A stretch of DNA of 64,000 nt from Billgrantia endophytica (GCF_002879615.1 NZ_PNRF01000032.1:62001-126000); one strand, 5' to 3'. Shown: positions 1 to 9,704, counted from the first letter of the stretch. Numbers and translations: made by a program. Notes: generated by a model not told the origin, from the letters alone.

Positions 1-206
1 TGCACAAGGGCAAGGAGTTCGAGGTACCGCTGATCCGTCTCGGTTTCCCGATCTTCGACCGTCATCACCTGCATCGCCAGACAACCCTGGGTTACGAAGG
101 CGCCATGCAGATCCTGACCACCCTGGTCAATGCCGTGCTCGAGCGCCTGGACGAAGAGACCCGTGGCATGCAGACCACCGACTACAACTACGACCTGGTT
201 CGCTGA
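1..206 (+). CDS. nifK: NifK, nitrogenase MoFe protein beta subunit (3' end only)
   Basis: This is an open frame from base 3 to the stop at 204-206, giving the last 67 residues. It ends in a TTDYNYDLVR tail typical of NifK, and the preceding FDRHHLHRQTTLGYEGA stretch is the conserved C-terminal segment of the beta subunit. NifK pairs with NifD to form the MoFe protein and helps hold the P-cluster. The gene starts outside the window, so the P-cluster cysteines cannot be checked. It is followed after 88 bp by nifT, as in Azotobacter-type clusters, so this is probably the end of a nifHDKTY transcript. Confidence 0.95.
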   Translation, partial: HKGKEFEVPLIRLGFPIFDRHHLHRQTTLGYEGAMQILTTLVNAVLERLDEETRGMQTTDYNYDLVR

Positions 207-294
207 GGTTGTGCCTGTGCCGGGGTGGCTCGCGCCGCCCCGGCATGTCCTTTGGCGAGTGTTTTCGCCGATTCCTCTGTCATGGAGTCACCTC

Positions 295-513
295 ATGCCC
301 AATGTCATGATCCGCCGCAACCCGCAAGGTCAACTGACGTTCTACATCGCCAAGAAAGACCAGGAAGAGATCGTGCTCGCCCTCGAACATGACGGCCCCG
401 AGCGTTGGGGAGGAGAAGTCTCCCTGGCCGATGGCTCCAGCTATTATCTCGAGCCGTTGCCGGCACCGCCCAAGCTGCCGATCACGTTGCGTGCCAAGCG
501 AGGCGGCGGCTGA
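295..513 (+). CDS. nifT: NifT nitrogen fixation protein
   Basis: This 72-residue protein begins MPNVMIRRNPQGQLTFYIAKKD and matches NifT in length and in its N-terminal pattern. NifT is a small, mostly beta protein always found downstream of nifK; its biochemical role is unknown and it is dispensable in several diazotrophs. The start at 295 is chosen because an upstream in-frame extension has no NifT-like sequence. nifY follows 16 bp after the stop. Confidence 0.92.
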   Translation: MPNVMIRRNPQGQLTFYIAKKDQEEIVLALEHDGPERWGGEVSLADGSSYYLEPLPAPPKLPITLRAKRGGG

Positions 514-529
514 AGAATTAGGGAGGCGA

Positions 530-1255
530 ATGGTGGAGCGGTCGCGATTACCGGCTCATCTGGCGCTGCGCATCGCCCTGGCGGCACGTGAACTGAGCGG
601 AGTGGAAACCGCTCGGCTACTGGATGCCCTGCTGGCGGCGACCGGTGGGCGTATCACCGAGGCACGCCTGGGCAAGCTGCGCCTGGCCCGCTTGCGTGCC
701 TGCCTGCGGGTATCGATCGGCGTCGCCGCGTCGGTCCCCAGCGAGCGTCAATTGCAGCGTGCCGTCGGTCTGCTCAAGGGGCGCGGCGTCAGCATGCCAG
801 AGGAGCCGTTGCCGATTCCCCTGCCGTATTGCGAGGGTGAGGACCTGTGCGGCTCGGTGCGCATCGCCTGCGCATCCAACGAGGGCGAGCGACTGGATGG
901 CCGCTTCAGCAATTGCGCGCGTTTTCTCATCTATCAGATATCGCCTTGTGCCAACCGCCTGATCGCACTGCGCCAACCCGCGCCGCCGGGCGAGGATGAA
1001 GACCGCCATACCGCGCGCGCGGAGCTGCTGCGAGACTGCCAGTTGCTCTACACCCTGAGCATCGGGGCTCCGGCGGCGGCCAAGGTGGTTCGCGCCGGCG
1101 TGCATCCGGTGAAGGTGGGCGACCCCGTGCCGGCACGGGAGATCGTCGAAGAGCTGCAGCGGGTGCTGGCCGCCGCGCCGCCGCCCTGGTTGGCCAAGGC
1201 CATGGGCGTGGAGCCAGACCAACGACTCCGCTTCATCTGCAATCGCCAGGAGTGA
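530..1255 (+). CDS. nifY: NifY, FeMo-cofactor/apo-dinitrogenase binding protein
   Basis: This 241-residue protein has two parts. An N-terminal helical SAM-like domain (about residues 1-90) is followed by a C-terminal dinitrogenase iron-molybdenum cofactor (NifX/NifY/NafY-type) domain from about residue 100, starting SVRIACASNEGERLDGRFSN. The segment PPPWLAKAMG near the C-terminus is shared with NifX in this cluster (PSAWLAKAV). NifY and NafY bind apo-dinitrogenase and FeMo-co before insertion. The start at 530 overlaps no other gene and has GGGAGG just upstream. Position after nifT supports the call; NafY is the alternative name for the same fold. Confidence 0.9.
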   Translation: MVERSRLPAHLALRIALAARELSGVETARLLDALLAATGGRITEARLGKLRLARLRACLRVSIGVAASVPSERQLQRAVGLLKGRGVSMPEEPLPIPLPYCEGEDLCGSVRIACASNEGERLDGRFSNCARFLIYQISPCANRLIALRQPAPPGEDEDRHTARAELLRDCQLLYTLSIGAPAAAKVVRAGVHPVKVGDPVPAREIVEELQRVLAAAPPPWLAKAMGVEPDQRLRFICNRQE

Positions 1256-1264
1256 GGACTCACC

Positions 1265-1534
1265 ATGATCGACCAGACACTGCTTTCCAGCGTGATTCAA
1301 CGGGCCGAGAAGGACACGCTCGATGAGACGTTGATCGCCAGCCTGCGCAGCGCTTATCCCGGGGTGCACTTCACCTTGTGCATGGACGACGACATTGCGG
1401 TCAACGCCAAGCCCGTCGCCGAGCGGTTGGGCTTCAATGTCTATCTCGTCAATTCCAGCGATCACTGCTCGGTGCTGACCAACGATCCCGATGCCGCCTC
1501 CGGATTCGTGCTGGCGGAAGTCATTGCAGATTAA
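1265..1534 (+). CDS. DUF6129 family nif-cluster protein
   Basis: This 89-residue protein lies between nifY and the LRV gene, the position occupied by the DUF6129 orf in Azotobacter and Pseudomonas stutzeri nif clusters. It contains a HFTLCMDDDI...VYLVNSSDHCSVLTND pattern that suggests a small alpha/beta fold. No catalytic motif is visible. Gaps of 9 bp to nifY and 8 bp to the LRV gene indicate cotranscription with nifHDKTY. Function is unknown. Confidence 0.8.
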   Translation: MIDQTLLSSVIQRAEKDTLDETLIASLRSAYPGVHFTLCMDDDIAVNAKPVAERLGFNVYLVNSSDHCSVLTNDPDAASGFVLAEVIAD

Positions 1535-1542
1535 GGCGCCCC

Positions 1543-2280
1543 ATGCCGGACGATACAGATCAGGACATCACCCCCATCGGCGATTGCCGCGCCTGCTCCT
1601 TCCGCCGCAGCCTGCTGTTGGCCGGCCGCTGTACGCCAGGCAACACCTGTGTGGCGGTGCACAGCGGACGGCAGATCGATCGTTTCTTCCGCCACAACCC
1701 GCAGATGGCGACGCAGTACCTGGGTGACCCATTCTGGGAACGCCGTGCCATCGCCGTGCGCTATGCGCCGGTCGAGACTCTCGTCCCGCTGATGCGCGAC
1801 AGAGACGAAGCGGTACGCCGGGCCGTGGCCTATCGCTTGCCTCGCGAGCAGCTCTACGAACTCATGCATGACGAGGATCGCGAGGTACGCATCACCGTTG
1901 CCGATCGTCTGCCGCTCGAACAACTGGAGCGGATGGCCGACGATCGCGACTATCTGGTCCGCGCCTATGTGGTCCAGCGAATCGCGCCGGGGCGCCTGTT
2001 CCGTTTCATGCGCGACGACGACCGTCAGGTACGCAAGCTGGTCGCCATGCGCCTTCCGCAGGAGAGCCTGGGGCTGATGGCCATGGATCCGGAACCGGAA
2101 GTCCGTCGCATCGTCGCCTCGCGTCTCTTCGGGGACGACCTGCTCGACCTGCTTCACGACGATGACTGGACGGTGCGCCTGGCCGCGGTGGAAAACGCGC
2201 CGCTGGAGGCCCTGCGCCAGCTCGATGATCAGGACCCGGAGGTGCGACGCGCCATTGCCGAGCGTCTGGCCGACATTTGA
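1543..2280 (+). CDS. LRV (leucine-rich repeat variant) 4Fe-4S protein
   Basis: This 245-residue protein has an N-terminal cysteine cluster (C15, C18, C30, C36) followed by about eight tandem helical repeats of roughly 24 residues with the recurring pattern VRRxVAxRLPxExLxxLMxDxD. This is the architecture of the A. vinelandii LRV protein, in which the cysteines carry a [4Fe-4S] cluster ahead of an LRV superhelix. The start at 1543 places the cysteine motif at the N-terminus, as in the family. It is the last gene before the nifE promoter. Its role in nitrogen fixation is not established. Confidence 0.88.
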   Translation: MPDDTDQDITPIGDCRACSFRRSLLLAGRCTPGNTCVAVHSGRQIDRFFRHNPQMATQYLGDPFWERRAIAVRYAPVETLVPLMRDRDEAVRRAVAYRLPREQLYELMHDEDREVRITVADRLPLEQLERMADDRDYLVRAYVVQRIAPGRLFRFMRDDDRQVRKLVAMRLPQESLGLMAMDPEPEVRRIVASRLFGDDLLDLLHDDDWTVRLAAVENAPLEALRQLDDQDPEVRRAIAERLADI

Positions 2281-3873
<1,593 letters not shown>

Positions 3874-3883
3874 GGAGGGCGAC

Positions 3884-5266
3884 ATGGCCGAGATTCTCAA
3901 ACGCAAGAAAGCCCTGGCCGTCAGCCCGTTGAAGGCCAGCCAGACCATGGGCGGGGCTCTGGCCTTCCTCGGTTTCGCCCGCAGCATGCCGCTGATGCAT
4001 GGCTCCCAGGGCTGTACCGCCTTCGCCAAGGTGTTTTTCGTGCGTCATTTCCGCGAGCCGGTGCCGCTGCAGACCACGGCGATGGACCAGGTCAGTTCGG
4101 TGATGGGTGCCGACGACAATATCGTCGAGGCGCTCAAGGTGATCTGCGAAAAACAGCACCCGGCGATCATCGGTCTGGTCAGCACCGGCCTGGCGGAAAC
4201 CCAGGGTTGCGACATGGCCCGGGCACTGCACGAGTTCCGCCGCGAGTATGACGAGTTCGCCAATGTGGCCATCGTGCCGGTCAGCACGCCGGATTTCTCC
4301 GGTTGCTTCGAGAGCGGCTTCGCCACGGCGGTCAAGGCGATCATCGAAACCCTGGTGCCGGAGGAGCGGGGGCGGGCCGGTCAGCGACCGCGTCAGGTCA
4401 ATGTCCTGTGTTCGGCCAACCTGACCCCCAGCGATCTGGAATTCATCTGCGACAGCATCGAGAGCTTCGGCCTGCGCCCTTTGTTGATTCCCGACCTGTC
4501 CGGCTCCCTCGACGGTCACCTGGACGATGCCTCGTTCAACCCGTTGACCACCGGCGGGCTGTCCCTGGACGAACTGGCCACGGCGGGGCAGAGCGCCGCC
4601 ACCCTGGTGGTCGGGCAGAGCCTCCATGCCGCCGCCGATATCCTGGCCGAACGGACCGGTGTGCCGGAGCAGCGTTTCGGCCTGCTGATGGGGCTGGACG
4701 CGTTGGACCAGTGGTTGATGGCCCTGGCCAGGATCAGCGGCAAGCCGGTACCGGAGCGCTGGCAGCGGCAGCGCCGTCAGTTGCAGGACACCATGCTCGA
4801 CACCCACTTCATGCTCGGCGATAGCCGTGTCGCCATCGCCGCCGACCCCGATCTGCTGCTCGCTTTCGATGCGTTGTTGCGTGGCATGGGGTCGCGCACG
4901 GTCAGTGCGGTGGTGCCGGCTCAGGCCCGGTCATTGGTCGACTCGCCGTTGGCCTGCATACGGATCGGGGATCTTGAGGATTTGGAGCACGATGCCCGCG
5001 AGCGGCAGGCGCAACTGGTCCTCGGCAATAGCCATGCCCTGGCCAGCGCCGAACGTCTCGGCGTGCCGATGTTGCGTGTGGGTTTTCCTCAGTATGACTT
5101 GCTTGGCGGTTTCCAGCGTTGCTGGATCGGCTACCGAGGCACCAGCCAGGCGTTGTTCGACATCGCCAACCTGCTGGTCGAGCACCACCACGGCATTGCC
5201 CCGTATCGTTCGGTCTATGCGCAGAAACCCGCTGGCGAGGCGATCCATGGGAGGCATGAATCATGA
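3884..5266 (+). CDS. nifN: NifN, FeMo-cofactor scaffold subunit
   Basis: This 460-residue NifK-related protein is the partner of NifE. C44, in [12 protein letters not shown], matches the single NifN ligand of the inter-subunit [4Fe-4S] cluster in NifEN. The N-terminal [20 protein letters not shown] segment is diagnostic. Its stop overlaps the nifX start in an ATGA arrangement, so translation is likely coupled. Length is normal for the family. Confidence 0.97.
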   Translation: MAEILKRKKALAVSPLKASQTMGGALAFLGFARSMPLMHGSQGCTAFAKVFFVRHFREPVPLQTTAMDQVSSVMGADDNIVEALKVICEKQHPAIIGLVSTGLAETQGCDMARALHEFRREYDEFANVAIVPVSTPDFSGCFESGFATAVKAIIETLVPEERGRAGQRPRQVNVLCSANLTPSDLEFICDSIESFGLRPLLIPDLSGSLDGHLDDASFNPLTTGGLSLDELATAGQSAATLVVGQSLHAAADILAERTGVPEQRFGLLMGLDALDQWLMALARISGKPVPERWQRQRRQLQDTMLDTHFMLGDSRVAIAADPDLLLAFDALLRGMGSRTVSAVVPAQARSLVDSPLACIRIGDLEDLEHDARERQAQLVLGNSHALASAERLGVPMLRVGFPQYDLLGGFQRCWIGYRGTSQALFDIANLLVEHHHGIAPYRSVYAQKPAGEAIHGRHES

Positions 5267-5739
5267 CCACCATGACCCGACGACTGCAAGTCCTGGACGA
5301 TCAGAATGACGGCACCCTGCTCAAGGTGGCGTTCGCCTCCGCCGACCGGGCAAGGGTCGACCAGCACTTCGGCTCGTCCAAGGCATTCGTCATCTACGGC
5401 GTTACGCCGGACCATGCCCAGTTGCTGTCGGTGGCCGAGTTCGACGATCACGAACAGGACGGCAACGAGGACAAGCTGATCGGCAAGCTATCCCTGCTCG
5501 ACGGCTGCATCGCCGTGTATTGCCGCGCCTGTGGCGCCTCGGCGGTGCGCCAGTTGCTGGCGATCGGCGTACAGCCCGTCAGGGTGACCGAATCGGCGCT
5601 CATCGCCGAACTGATCGAAACCCTCCAGGCCGAGCTGCGCGAGGGGCCATCGGCGTGGTTGGCCAAGGCCGTCCAGCGCGCCAAGGGGGGAGACAGCCGA
5701 CGTTTCGATGCCATGGCCAGTGAAGGCTGGGACGAGTAG
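5263..5739 (+). CDS. nifX: NifX, FeMo-co precursor carrier
   Basis: This 158-residue protein has a dinitrogenase iron-molybdenum cofactor domain starting at [21 protein letters not shown]. NifX binds NifB-co and the VK-cluster and shuttles them to and from NifEN. The ATG at 5263 overlaps the nifN stop and has GGGAGG eight bases upstream. The C-terminal [17 protein letters not shown] segment is shared with NifY. Confidence 0.94.
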   Translation: MTTMTRRLQVLDDQNDGTLLKVAFASADRARVDQHFGSSKAFVIYGVTPDHAQLLSVAEFDDHEQDGNEDKLIGKLSLLDGCIAVYCRACGASAVRQLLAIGVQPVRVTESALIAELIETLQAELREGPSAWLAKAVQRAKGGDSRRFDAMASEGWDE

Positions 5740-5768
5740 GGAATACCATTTTTTACGAGGAAGCCAGC

Positions 5769-6251
5769 ATGTACGACGAATTGGAAGGCAAGCAGGTGGT
5801 GCAGGAGGACGATGCGGCGATACAGCAGCCGATCATCCGCCAGATGGTAGTGCAGTTGCGTGCGATGGACAGCTACGGCACCTATGACACCTGGAGCGAC
5901 GCCCGCGTGCTCGATCCCCTGGTGTTGACCAAGGAGCGCCGCCGGGCCATTCCGGTGGTGGGCGACCCGGATGAGACCACGCTATCGAGGGTCCGTGCCT
6001 ACTACAACGCCATCGCCCAGATGCTCGAACGGGAAACCGGGTTGCTTGCCGTGCCGGTGATCAACATCAGCCACGAGGGCTTCGGTCGCGCACTGATCCT
6101 GGTCGGCAAGCTGGTCGCGCTGGACAAGACGCTGCGCGACGTCCATCGCTTTGGTTTCGCCTCGCTCGATGCGTTGATTGCCGAGGCGGAGAAGTCGCTG
6201 GTCCAGGCCGCGGGCATGGTCAGCGAGCACCGCGCCGTCGCCGAACTATGA
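5769..6251 (+). CDS. NifX-associated nitrogen fixation protein (DUF269)
   Basis: This 160-residue protein has the DUF269 pattern FIRQMVxQLRAxDxYGTYDxWxD (here IIRQMVVQLRAMDSYGTYD). The family nearly always sits next to nifX, often followed by a DUF683 protein as here. It is largely helical and has no cysteine motif. Function is unknown. It follows nifX after 29 bp. Confidence 0.9.
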   Translation: MYDELEGKQVVQEDDAAIQQPIIRQMVVQLRAMDSYGTYDTWSDARVLDPLVLTKERRRAIPVVGDPDETTLSRVRAYYNAIAQMLERETGLLAVPVINISHEGFGRALILVGKLVALDKTLRDVHRFGFASLDALIAEAEKSLVQAAGMVSEHRAVAEL

Positions 6252-6266
6252 CCGCAGGAGGTGGAC

Positions 6267-6476
6267 ATGAGCGATGAAGAGTTCAAGGCCCTGAAGAAAG
6301 AAGTCAGCCAGAAAAAGCGTATCGCGACCGAATGGGCTTCGCAGATCCACGACCTGGTCGAGGACCGCCTGTTGAGCGGTTACGACGAACTGCCGGAGCT
6401 TGCCCAGCGTACTCATCAGGCTTGCCTGGACTGGGCCGAGGCCAAGGCACGGCTGGATCGCGTCGATGTATCCTGA
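6267..6476 (+). CDS. CCE_0567/DUF683 family small nif protein
   Basis: This 69-residue, charged, helical protein has EFKALKKEVSQKKRIATEWASQIHDLVEDRL, the pattern of the DUF683/CCE_0567 family, which forms a small helical bundle in known structures. The ATG at 6267 is chosen over a GTG at 6261 because AGGAGG (6256-6261) is correctly spaced for it. It is paired with the DUF269 gene, as in most nif clusters. Function is unknown. Confidence 0.85.
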   Translation: MSDEEFKALKKEVSQKKRIATEWASQIHDLVEDRLLSGYDELPELAQRTHQACLDWAEAKARLDRVDVS

Positions 6477-6595
6477 TCGCGCGGCGCGGCATGGGCAGAT
6501 GGAAAAAGCGATAGAAACAGGGACATACCCGCCGAAGGAACGGCCAGACAGATAACCGTTGACTGCCATCATTCGTGATGGACGAGAGAGAAACC

Positions 6596-6892
6596 ATGGC
6601 AGAGACAGTGATCACCGGGCGTACCCGGGGCGGAGCCGAATGGGTGCCGCAATTCGTCACCGCACTGAATGCGCAGACATGCATCGGTTGCGGCCGTTGC
6701 TACAAGGTCTGTCCGCGTGACGTGTTCACGCTGGTCGAACGTGGCGAGATGGTCGATGACGACGACGATTTCGATGACGATGACGAAATGTCGGTCATGT
6801 CCATCAAGGATGAACTCGACTGCATCGGCTGCATGTCCTGCGCCAGGGTCTGCCCCAAGAAGTGTCATAGCCACGCAGCCCTGGCGGGGTGA
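6596..6892 (+). CDS. fdxB: FdxB, nif-specific ferredoxin III (2x[4Fe-4S])
   Basis: This 98-residue ferredoxin has two classical cluster motifs: C29-x2-C32-x2-C35-x3-C39-P and C76-x2-C79-x2-C82-x3-C86-P. The N-terminal [16 protein letters not shown] segment is typical of nif-specific ferredoxin III. An unusually acidic run of aspartates (residues 54-63) separates the two clusters. It probably carries electrons to nitrogenase or to cofactor assembly. The ATG at 6596 is preferred over in-frame starts at 6575-6578 because the family begins here. The 119 bp before it show no promoter I can support. Confidence 0.93.
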   Translation: MAETVITGRTRGGAEWVPQFVTALNAQTCIGCGRCYKVCPRDVFTLVERGEMVDDDDDFDDDDEMSVMSIKDELDCIGCMSCARVCPKKCHSHAALAG

Positions 6893-6902
6893 GGAAACGC
6901 TC

Positions 6903-7226
6903 ATGGCCAAGCCCGATTACCACATCTTCGTCTGTGTCCAGAGTCGCCCGGAAGGGCACCCGCGCGGCAGTTGCGGCGCCAAGAGCACGGGAGCATTGTT
7001 CGACGCCTTCTCCCAGGCGTTGATCCAGCGCAATCTGCTGGGTCGCGTGGCGTTGACAGGTACCGCTTGCCTCGGACCGTGCCAGGCCGGAGCCAACGTA
7101 CTGATCTATCCCGGTGCGGTCATGTACAGTTGGGTCGAGCCACAGGAGGCCGCCGAGATCATCGAGCAGCATATCCTCAGTGGTGAGCTCATTACCGACA
7201 GGCTCACGCCGGCCGAGCTCTGGTAG
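6903..7226 (+). CDS. Thioredoxin-like [2Fe-2S] ferredoxin (Shethna I / FeSI type)
   Basis: This 107-residue protein has cysteines C11, C24, C56 and C60 in the spacing of the thioredoxin-fold [2Fe-2S] ferredoxins, with the ACLGPC loop. The A. vinelandii FeSI protein has this fold and sits at the same place in its nif cluster. It is a low-potential electron carrier of uncertain partner. It follows fdxB by 10 bp. Confidence 0.9.
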   Translation: MAKPDYHIFVCVQSRPEGHPRGSCGAKSTGALFDAFSQALIQRNLLGRVALTGTACLGPCQAGANVLIYPGAVMYSWVEPQEAAEIIEQHILSGELITDRLTPAELW

Positions 7227-7230
7227 CGAC

Positions 7231-7734
7231 ATGTCCAACGTCACGCTGCTGCGTTCCAAGCGCGCCTTCTTTTCCGATACGGTGCCGCAAGCGTTGCGCT
7301 ACCTGCTCGACCACGCGCTGTGCGCCGATGCACCGGAAACCGTGGAAGCCCTGTTGCTGGAAGCGCGACGCCGTTGGCCACAGGAGCCTGATGCGCATAT
7401 CGGCCTCTACAAGTTCTACTTCGTCAATGGCCGCTATCGCGAAGCCGAGGCCGCCGTCTGGGCGGCCTTGCGTGCGGCTGCCGCTGGTGCTGGCTTCGAT
7501 CGCAACTACCGGCGGCTACACGCCCATAGCGCCGACTGGAGCCGGCGACGCGGGCTCGAACGTCTGTATCTGTTCAGTCTCAAGGCGCTGGGGGTGATCC
7601 GCTTGCGCCGAGGCAAGGTGGACGCGGCGCGACGGGCGCTGGAAAAGCTGCTGGAACTGGATCCGGTCGATGAAATCGGCGGCGATGCCTTCCTGCAGAT
7701 CGCCTTATCATTCAGCGAGGAGTCCGTCCGATGA
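7231..7734 (+). CDS. Conserved nif-cluster tetratricopeptide-like protein
   Basis: This 167-residue helical protein has a TPR-like pattern: HIGLYKFYFVNGRYREAEAAV around residues 58-78, and RLYLFSLKALGVIRLRRGK...ALEKLLELDPVDEIGG from about residue 112. It shares this two-part pattern with the protein encoded between cysE and nifW (16246-16785), so the two are paralogues. It starts 4 bp after the ferredoxin stop and its own stop overlaps the next start (ATGATGATG run). It has no catalytic motif; a scaffold or adaptor role is only a guess. Confidence 0.75.
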   Translation: MSNVTLLRSKRAFFSDTVPQALRYLLDHALCADAPETVEALLLEARRRWPQEPDAHIGLYKFYFVNGRYREAEAAVWAALRAAAAGAGFDRNYRRLHAHSADWSRRRGLERLYLFSLKALGVIRLRRGKVDAARRALEKLLELDPVDEIGGDAFLQIALSFSEESVR

Positions 7735-8120
7735 TGATGTCCCTGGATGAACGCTCCTTGGACGAGCGTCTGCAAGAGGTCCAGCCACTGTTCGATGAAA
7801 TCTGGACAGCGCTGGCCGCCAGCCTGCGCCAAGCCGGCATCGAGCGGGATATCTCGGTAGCCGGCACGCCGAGCAGTCATGCCAAGCTACGAGAAGACCC
7901 CTACGATCACAGCCTGGCGCTGTATTGCGAATGGCATGATTCCGCGGGGAAATGTCTGGGCAGCGCCCTGGTCTATGCCGATGGCCTGGTATTCGTCGAG
8001 TTCGATGTGCTATTGCCACATCCGCGCGATCCACGCTGGTTCATCGAGGCGGCGACGGCCTGGGGTTACGCCGGAGCGTTGAAAAGCGAACTGCGACTGT
8101 TGCGAGCCCTCGAAGAATGA
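7731..8120 (+). CDS. Unrecognised small nif-operon protein
   Basis: This 129-residue protein is not one I recognise. The N-terminal 40 residues look helical and acidic. The middle (LALYCEWHDSAGKCLGSALVYADGLVFVEFDV) looks like a beta-rich core with two cysteines, and the C-terminus is a helix. Both ends overlap neighbouring genes by 4 bp, so it is translationally coupled within the nifENX operon. No function can be assigned. Confidence 0.7.
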   Translation: MMMSLDERSLDERLQEVQPLFDEIWTALAASLRQAGIERDISVAGTPSSHAKLREDPYDHSLALYCEWHDSAGKCLGSALVYADGLVFVEFDVLLPHPRDPRWFIEAATAWGYAGALKSELRLLRALEE

Positions 8121-8869
8121 ACGGATTGTATGACTGGCTGCTCGACAGTGGTACCGACAGCGCGGTGCTGCAACGTCTATGCCTGGGATTGAGCTGGACC
8201 CTGGCCGAGGTGGGCGACAACCAGGGCTTCGCCTTCAGCCCCCGGCGGGTGCCGCGCACCCTGAGTTGGGCGGGCACCCTCGGCGGGCAACCGAGCGACA
8301 CGCTGCGCCCCTGGCTGCTGTCGTGGGACGCCGCCGAAGCGGCCGTCGGCCTTGCGGTGCTCAATGCCTGCGTCAATCGACCGAATGGATGCGTGGCACG
8401 GGCCAAGCCGCTATCCGATGCCGCCGTGCCTGGTCATCTGCGTGTCTTCGCCCATTTTCGCCCCCGGCTGGAGGGGCGACGGGTGGTGGTGATTGGCCAC
8501 TACCCCGGCCTCGACCGGCTCTGGCAGGGCTTCGCCCATCACTGTCTGGAGCGTCAGCCCCAGGCCGGCGACCTTCCCGACAGCGCCGCCGAATACCTGT
8601 TGCCCGAGGCCGACTGGGTGTTCGTCACCGCCAGCAGCATCGCCAACAAGACCCTGCCACGCTTGCTGGAACTATCCCGTCAGGCTCGGGTGGTATTGAT
8701 GGGGCCGAGCCTGCCCTGGCTATCCGGCTGGCGCCAGTTCGGTGTCGACTACCTGGCCGGCGTGCGTGTGCTGGATGCCGATGCCGCCCACCGCACCGTC
8801 GCCGAGGGTGGCGGCACACGGCTGTTCGCCGGGCCGGTGGAGTACGCATTATTGGAGTTGCAACCATGA
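8117..8869 (+). CDS. DUF364-type putative heavy-metal chelation protein
   Basis: This 250-residue protein has an N-terminal DUF4213-like half and a C-terminal DUF364 Rossmann-like half. Visible markers are GRRVVVIGHYPGLDRL (about residues 120-136), EADWVFVTASSIANKTLPRLLEL, and VVLMGPSLPW. The family has been proposed to bind metals and is often near metal-cofactor genes, so handling of Mo or Fe for cofactor assembly is a reasonable but unproven reading here. The start overlaps the upstream stop (ATGA) and the stop overlaps the next start. Confidence 0.8.
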   Translation: MNGLYDWLLDSGTDSAVLQRLCLGLSWTLAEVGDNQGFAFSPRRVPRTLSWAGTLGGQPSDTLRPWLLSWDAAEAAVGLAVLNACVNRPNGCVARAKPLSDAAVPGHLRVFAHFRPRLEGRRVVVIGHYPGLDRLWQGFAHHCLERQPQAGDLPDSAAEYLLPEADWVFVTASSIANKTLPRLLELSRQARVVLMGPSLPWLSGWRQFGVDYLAGVRVLDADAAHRTVAEGGGTRLFAGPVEYALLELQP

Positions 8870-9294
8870 TCGGACAGAATGCCGCCGAGGCACTGTCTTG
8901 GCGGATATTGCTATGCCACAAGCATCCAGTGAGTGCACGCCTGCATTTTCTCGTCCCGCTGCGTGCAGGCGTGGTGTTGCCGCAACCCTTGCCGGAATTG
9001 TCCGTGTTCGCCGAGGCACGATCCAGCGACCTGGTACAGGCGCATCCCGCCAGCGCCTTGCGTCATCTGCAGGAGTGTCTCGGCATCGGCCACACGCTCG
9101 AGCTGGTCAGCGAGTTCCAGGTCGGCATGGAGGTGCCGGGCATGACCCTGCCGGTCTATCTCGCCGCATTGCCGGGTCACGACCTGTGTCCGGCCCCCAC
9201 CGACACTCGCTGGATCGAACTGTCGAAGAGCATCGGCATGCCGTGGCTCGATCGTGAATTGCTTCGGCGTGCCTATGAGGTGCTGATCGGGTAG
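8866..9294 (+). CDS. Unrecognised protein at the end of the nifENX operon
   Basis: This 142-residue protein has no motif I can name. It has an N-terminal SWRILLCHKHPVSARLHFLVPLRAGVVLP stretch, a mixed alpha/beta middle and an amphipathic C-terminal helix. It is coupled to the DUF364 gene by an ATGA overlap and is the last gene before a strong hairpin at 9310-9332, so it closes the operon. It may work with the DUF364 protein. Confidence 0.68.
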   Translation: MIGQNAAEALSWRILLCHKHPVSARLHFLVPLRAGVVLPQPLPELSVFAEARSSDLVQAHPASALRHLQECLGIGHTLELVSEFQVGMEVPGMTLPVYLAALPGHDLCPAPTDTRWIELSKSIGMPWLDRELLRRAYEVLIG

Positions 9295-9309
9295 GCCAAC
9301 GAGCGGCGA

Positions 9310-9332
9310 ACGGGGATGGAGACCATCCCCGT
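9310..9332. terminator. Hairpin terminator between convergent nifENX operon and nif11
   Basis: ACGGGGATGG (9310-9319) pairs perfectly with CCATCCCCGT (9323-9332) around a 3-base loop. It lies between two convergent genes, so it probably ends transcription from both sides, although no long T-run follows. Confidence 0.72.
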
Positions 9333-9348
9333 GTGTCCGACAATGCAA

Positions 9349-9567
9349 TCAGACGCGCAACAACGCCTTGGCCAGCTTTTCCGAGAACTGTTCTTCGGTG
9401 AACTGCGGCTCGTTCGGTGGGTAGAGTTCGACTTCATCGATGGTGAAGCCATACTCCTTACCCAGCGCGATCAACTCGCGGACCTTCTCGCAGGCTTTCA
9501 ATTTCTCGGCCAGGAGCCGATCGGTCTTGGCTTGATCCGAGAAAGATTTGATTTCTTTGATGGACAT
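9349..9567 (-). CDS. Nif11 family protein
   Basis: This 72-residue protein begins MSIKEIKSFSDQAKTDRLLAEKL and contains LIALGKEYGFTIDEVELY, the Nif11 domain pattern also used as the leader of some ribosomal peptide products. Here there is no GG-type cleavage motif and no core peptide after the domain, so it looks like a stand-alone nif protein rather than a RiPP precursor. It has its own sigma54 promoter, NifA site and IHF site upstream on the minus strand. Function is unknown. Confidence 0.82.
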   Translation of the reverse strand: MSIKEIKSFSDQAKTDRLLAEKLKACEKVRELIALGKEYGFTIDEVELYPPNEPQFTEEQFSEKLAKALLRV

Positions 9568-9630
9568 GCTGTTCTCTCTGTTGCGATTCAGTGGAAAGCA
9601 AGGCTGAGCAACGCCTTGCGCAAACCCTAA

Positions 9631-9646
9631 TGCAACATTGATGCCT
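9631..9646 (-). promoter_or_regulatory. sigma54 (-24/-12) promoter of nif11
   Basis: Read on the minus strand the sequence is AGGCATCAATGTTGCA, with GG-N10-GC spacing (GG at 9645-9644, GC at 9633-9632) and a full TTGCA -12 element. It is 64 bp before the nif11 start. Confidence 0.78.
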
Positions 9647-9663
9647 TGATTTCATCATTATGA

Positions 9664-9676
9664 AATCAATTGATTA
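9664..9676. promoter_or_regulatory. IHF-consensus site in the nif11 promoter region
   Basis: AATCAATTGATTA fits WATCAANNNNTTR exactly and lies between the NifA site (9689-9704) and the -24 element (9645). This is where IHF bends DNA in many nif promoters. It overlaps one arm of a 10-bp inverted repeat (9646-9669). Confidence 0.62.
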
Positions 9677-9688
9677 TGTCCATTCCTC

Positions 9689-9704
9689 TGTCGTATTACC
9701 GACA
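9689..9704 (-). promoter_or_regulatory. NifA upstream activator site for nif11
   Basis: TGTCGTATTACCGACA is TGT-N10-ACA with the same extended TGTCG/CGACA dyad as the nifE site. It lies 43 bp upstream of the -24 element on the minus strand. Confidence 0.8.

Noticed and set aside
9349..9567. Nif11 gene as a lanthipeptide or other RiPP precursor
   Set aside because: There is no GG-type leader end, no core peptide and no modification enzyme nearby.
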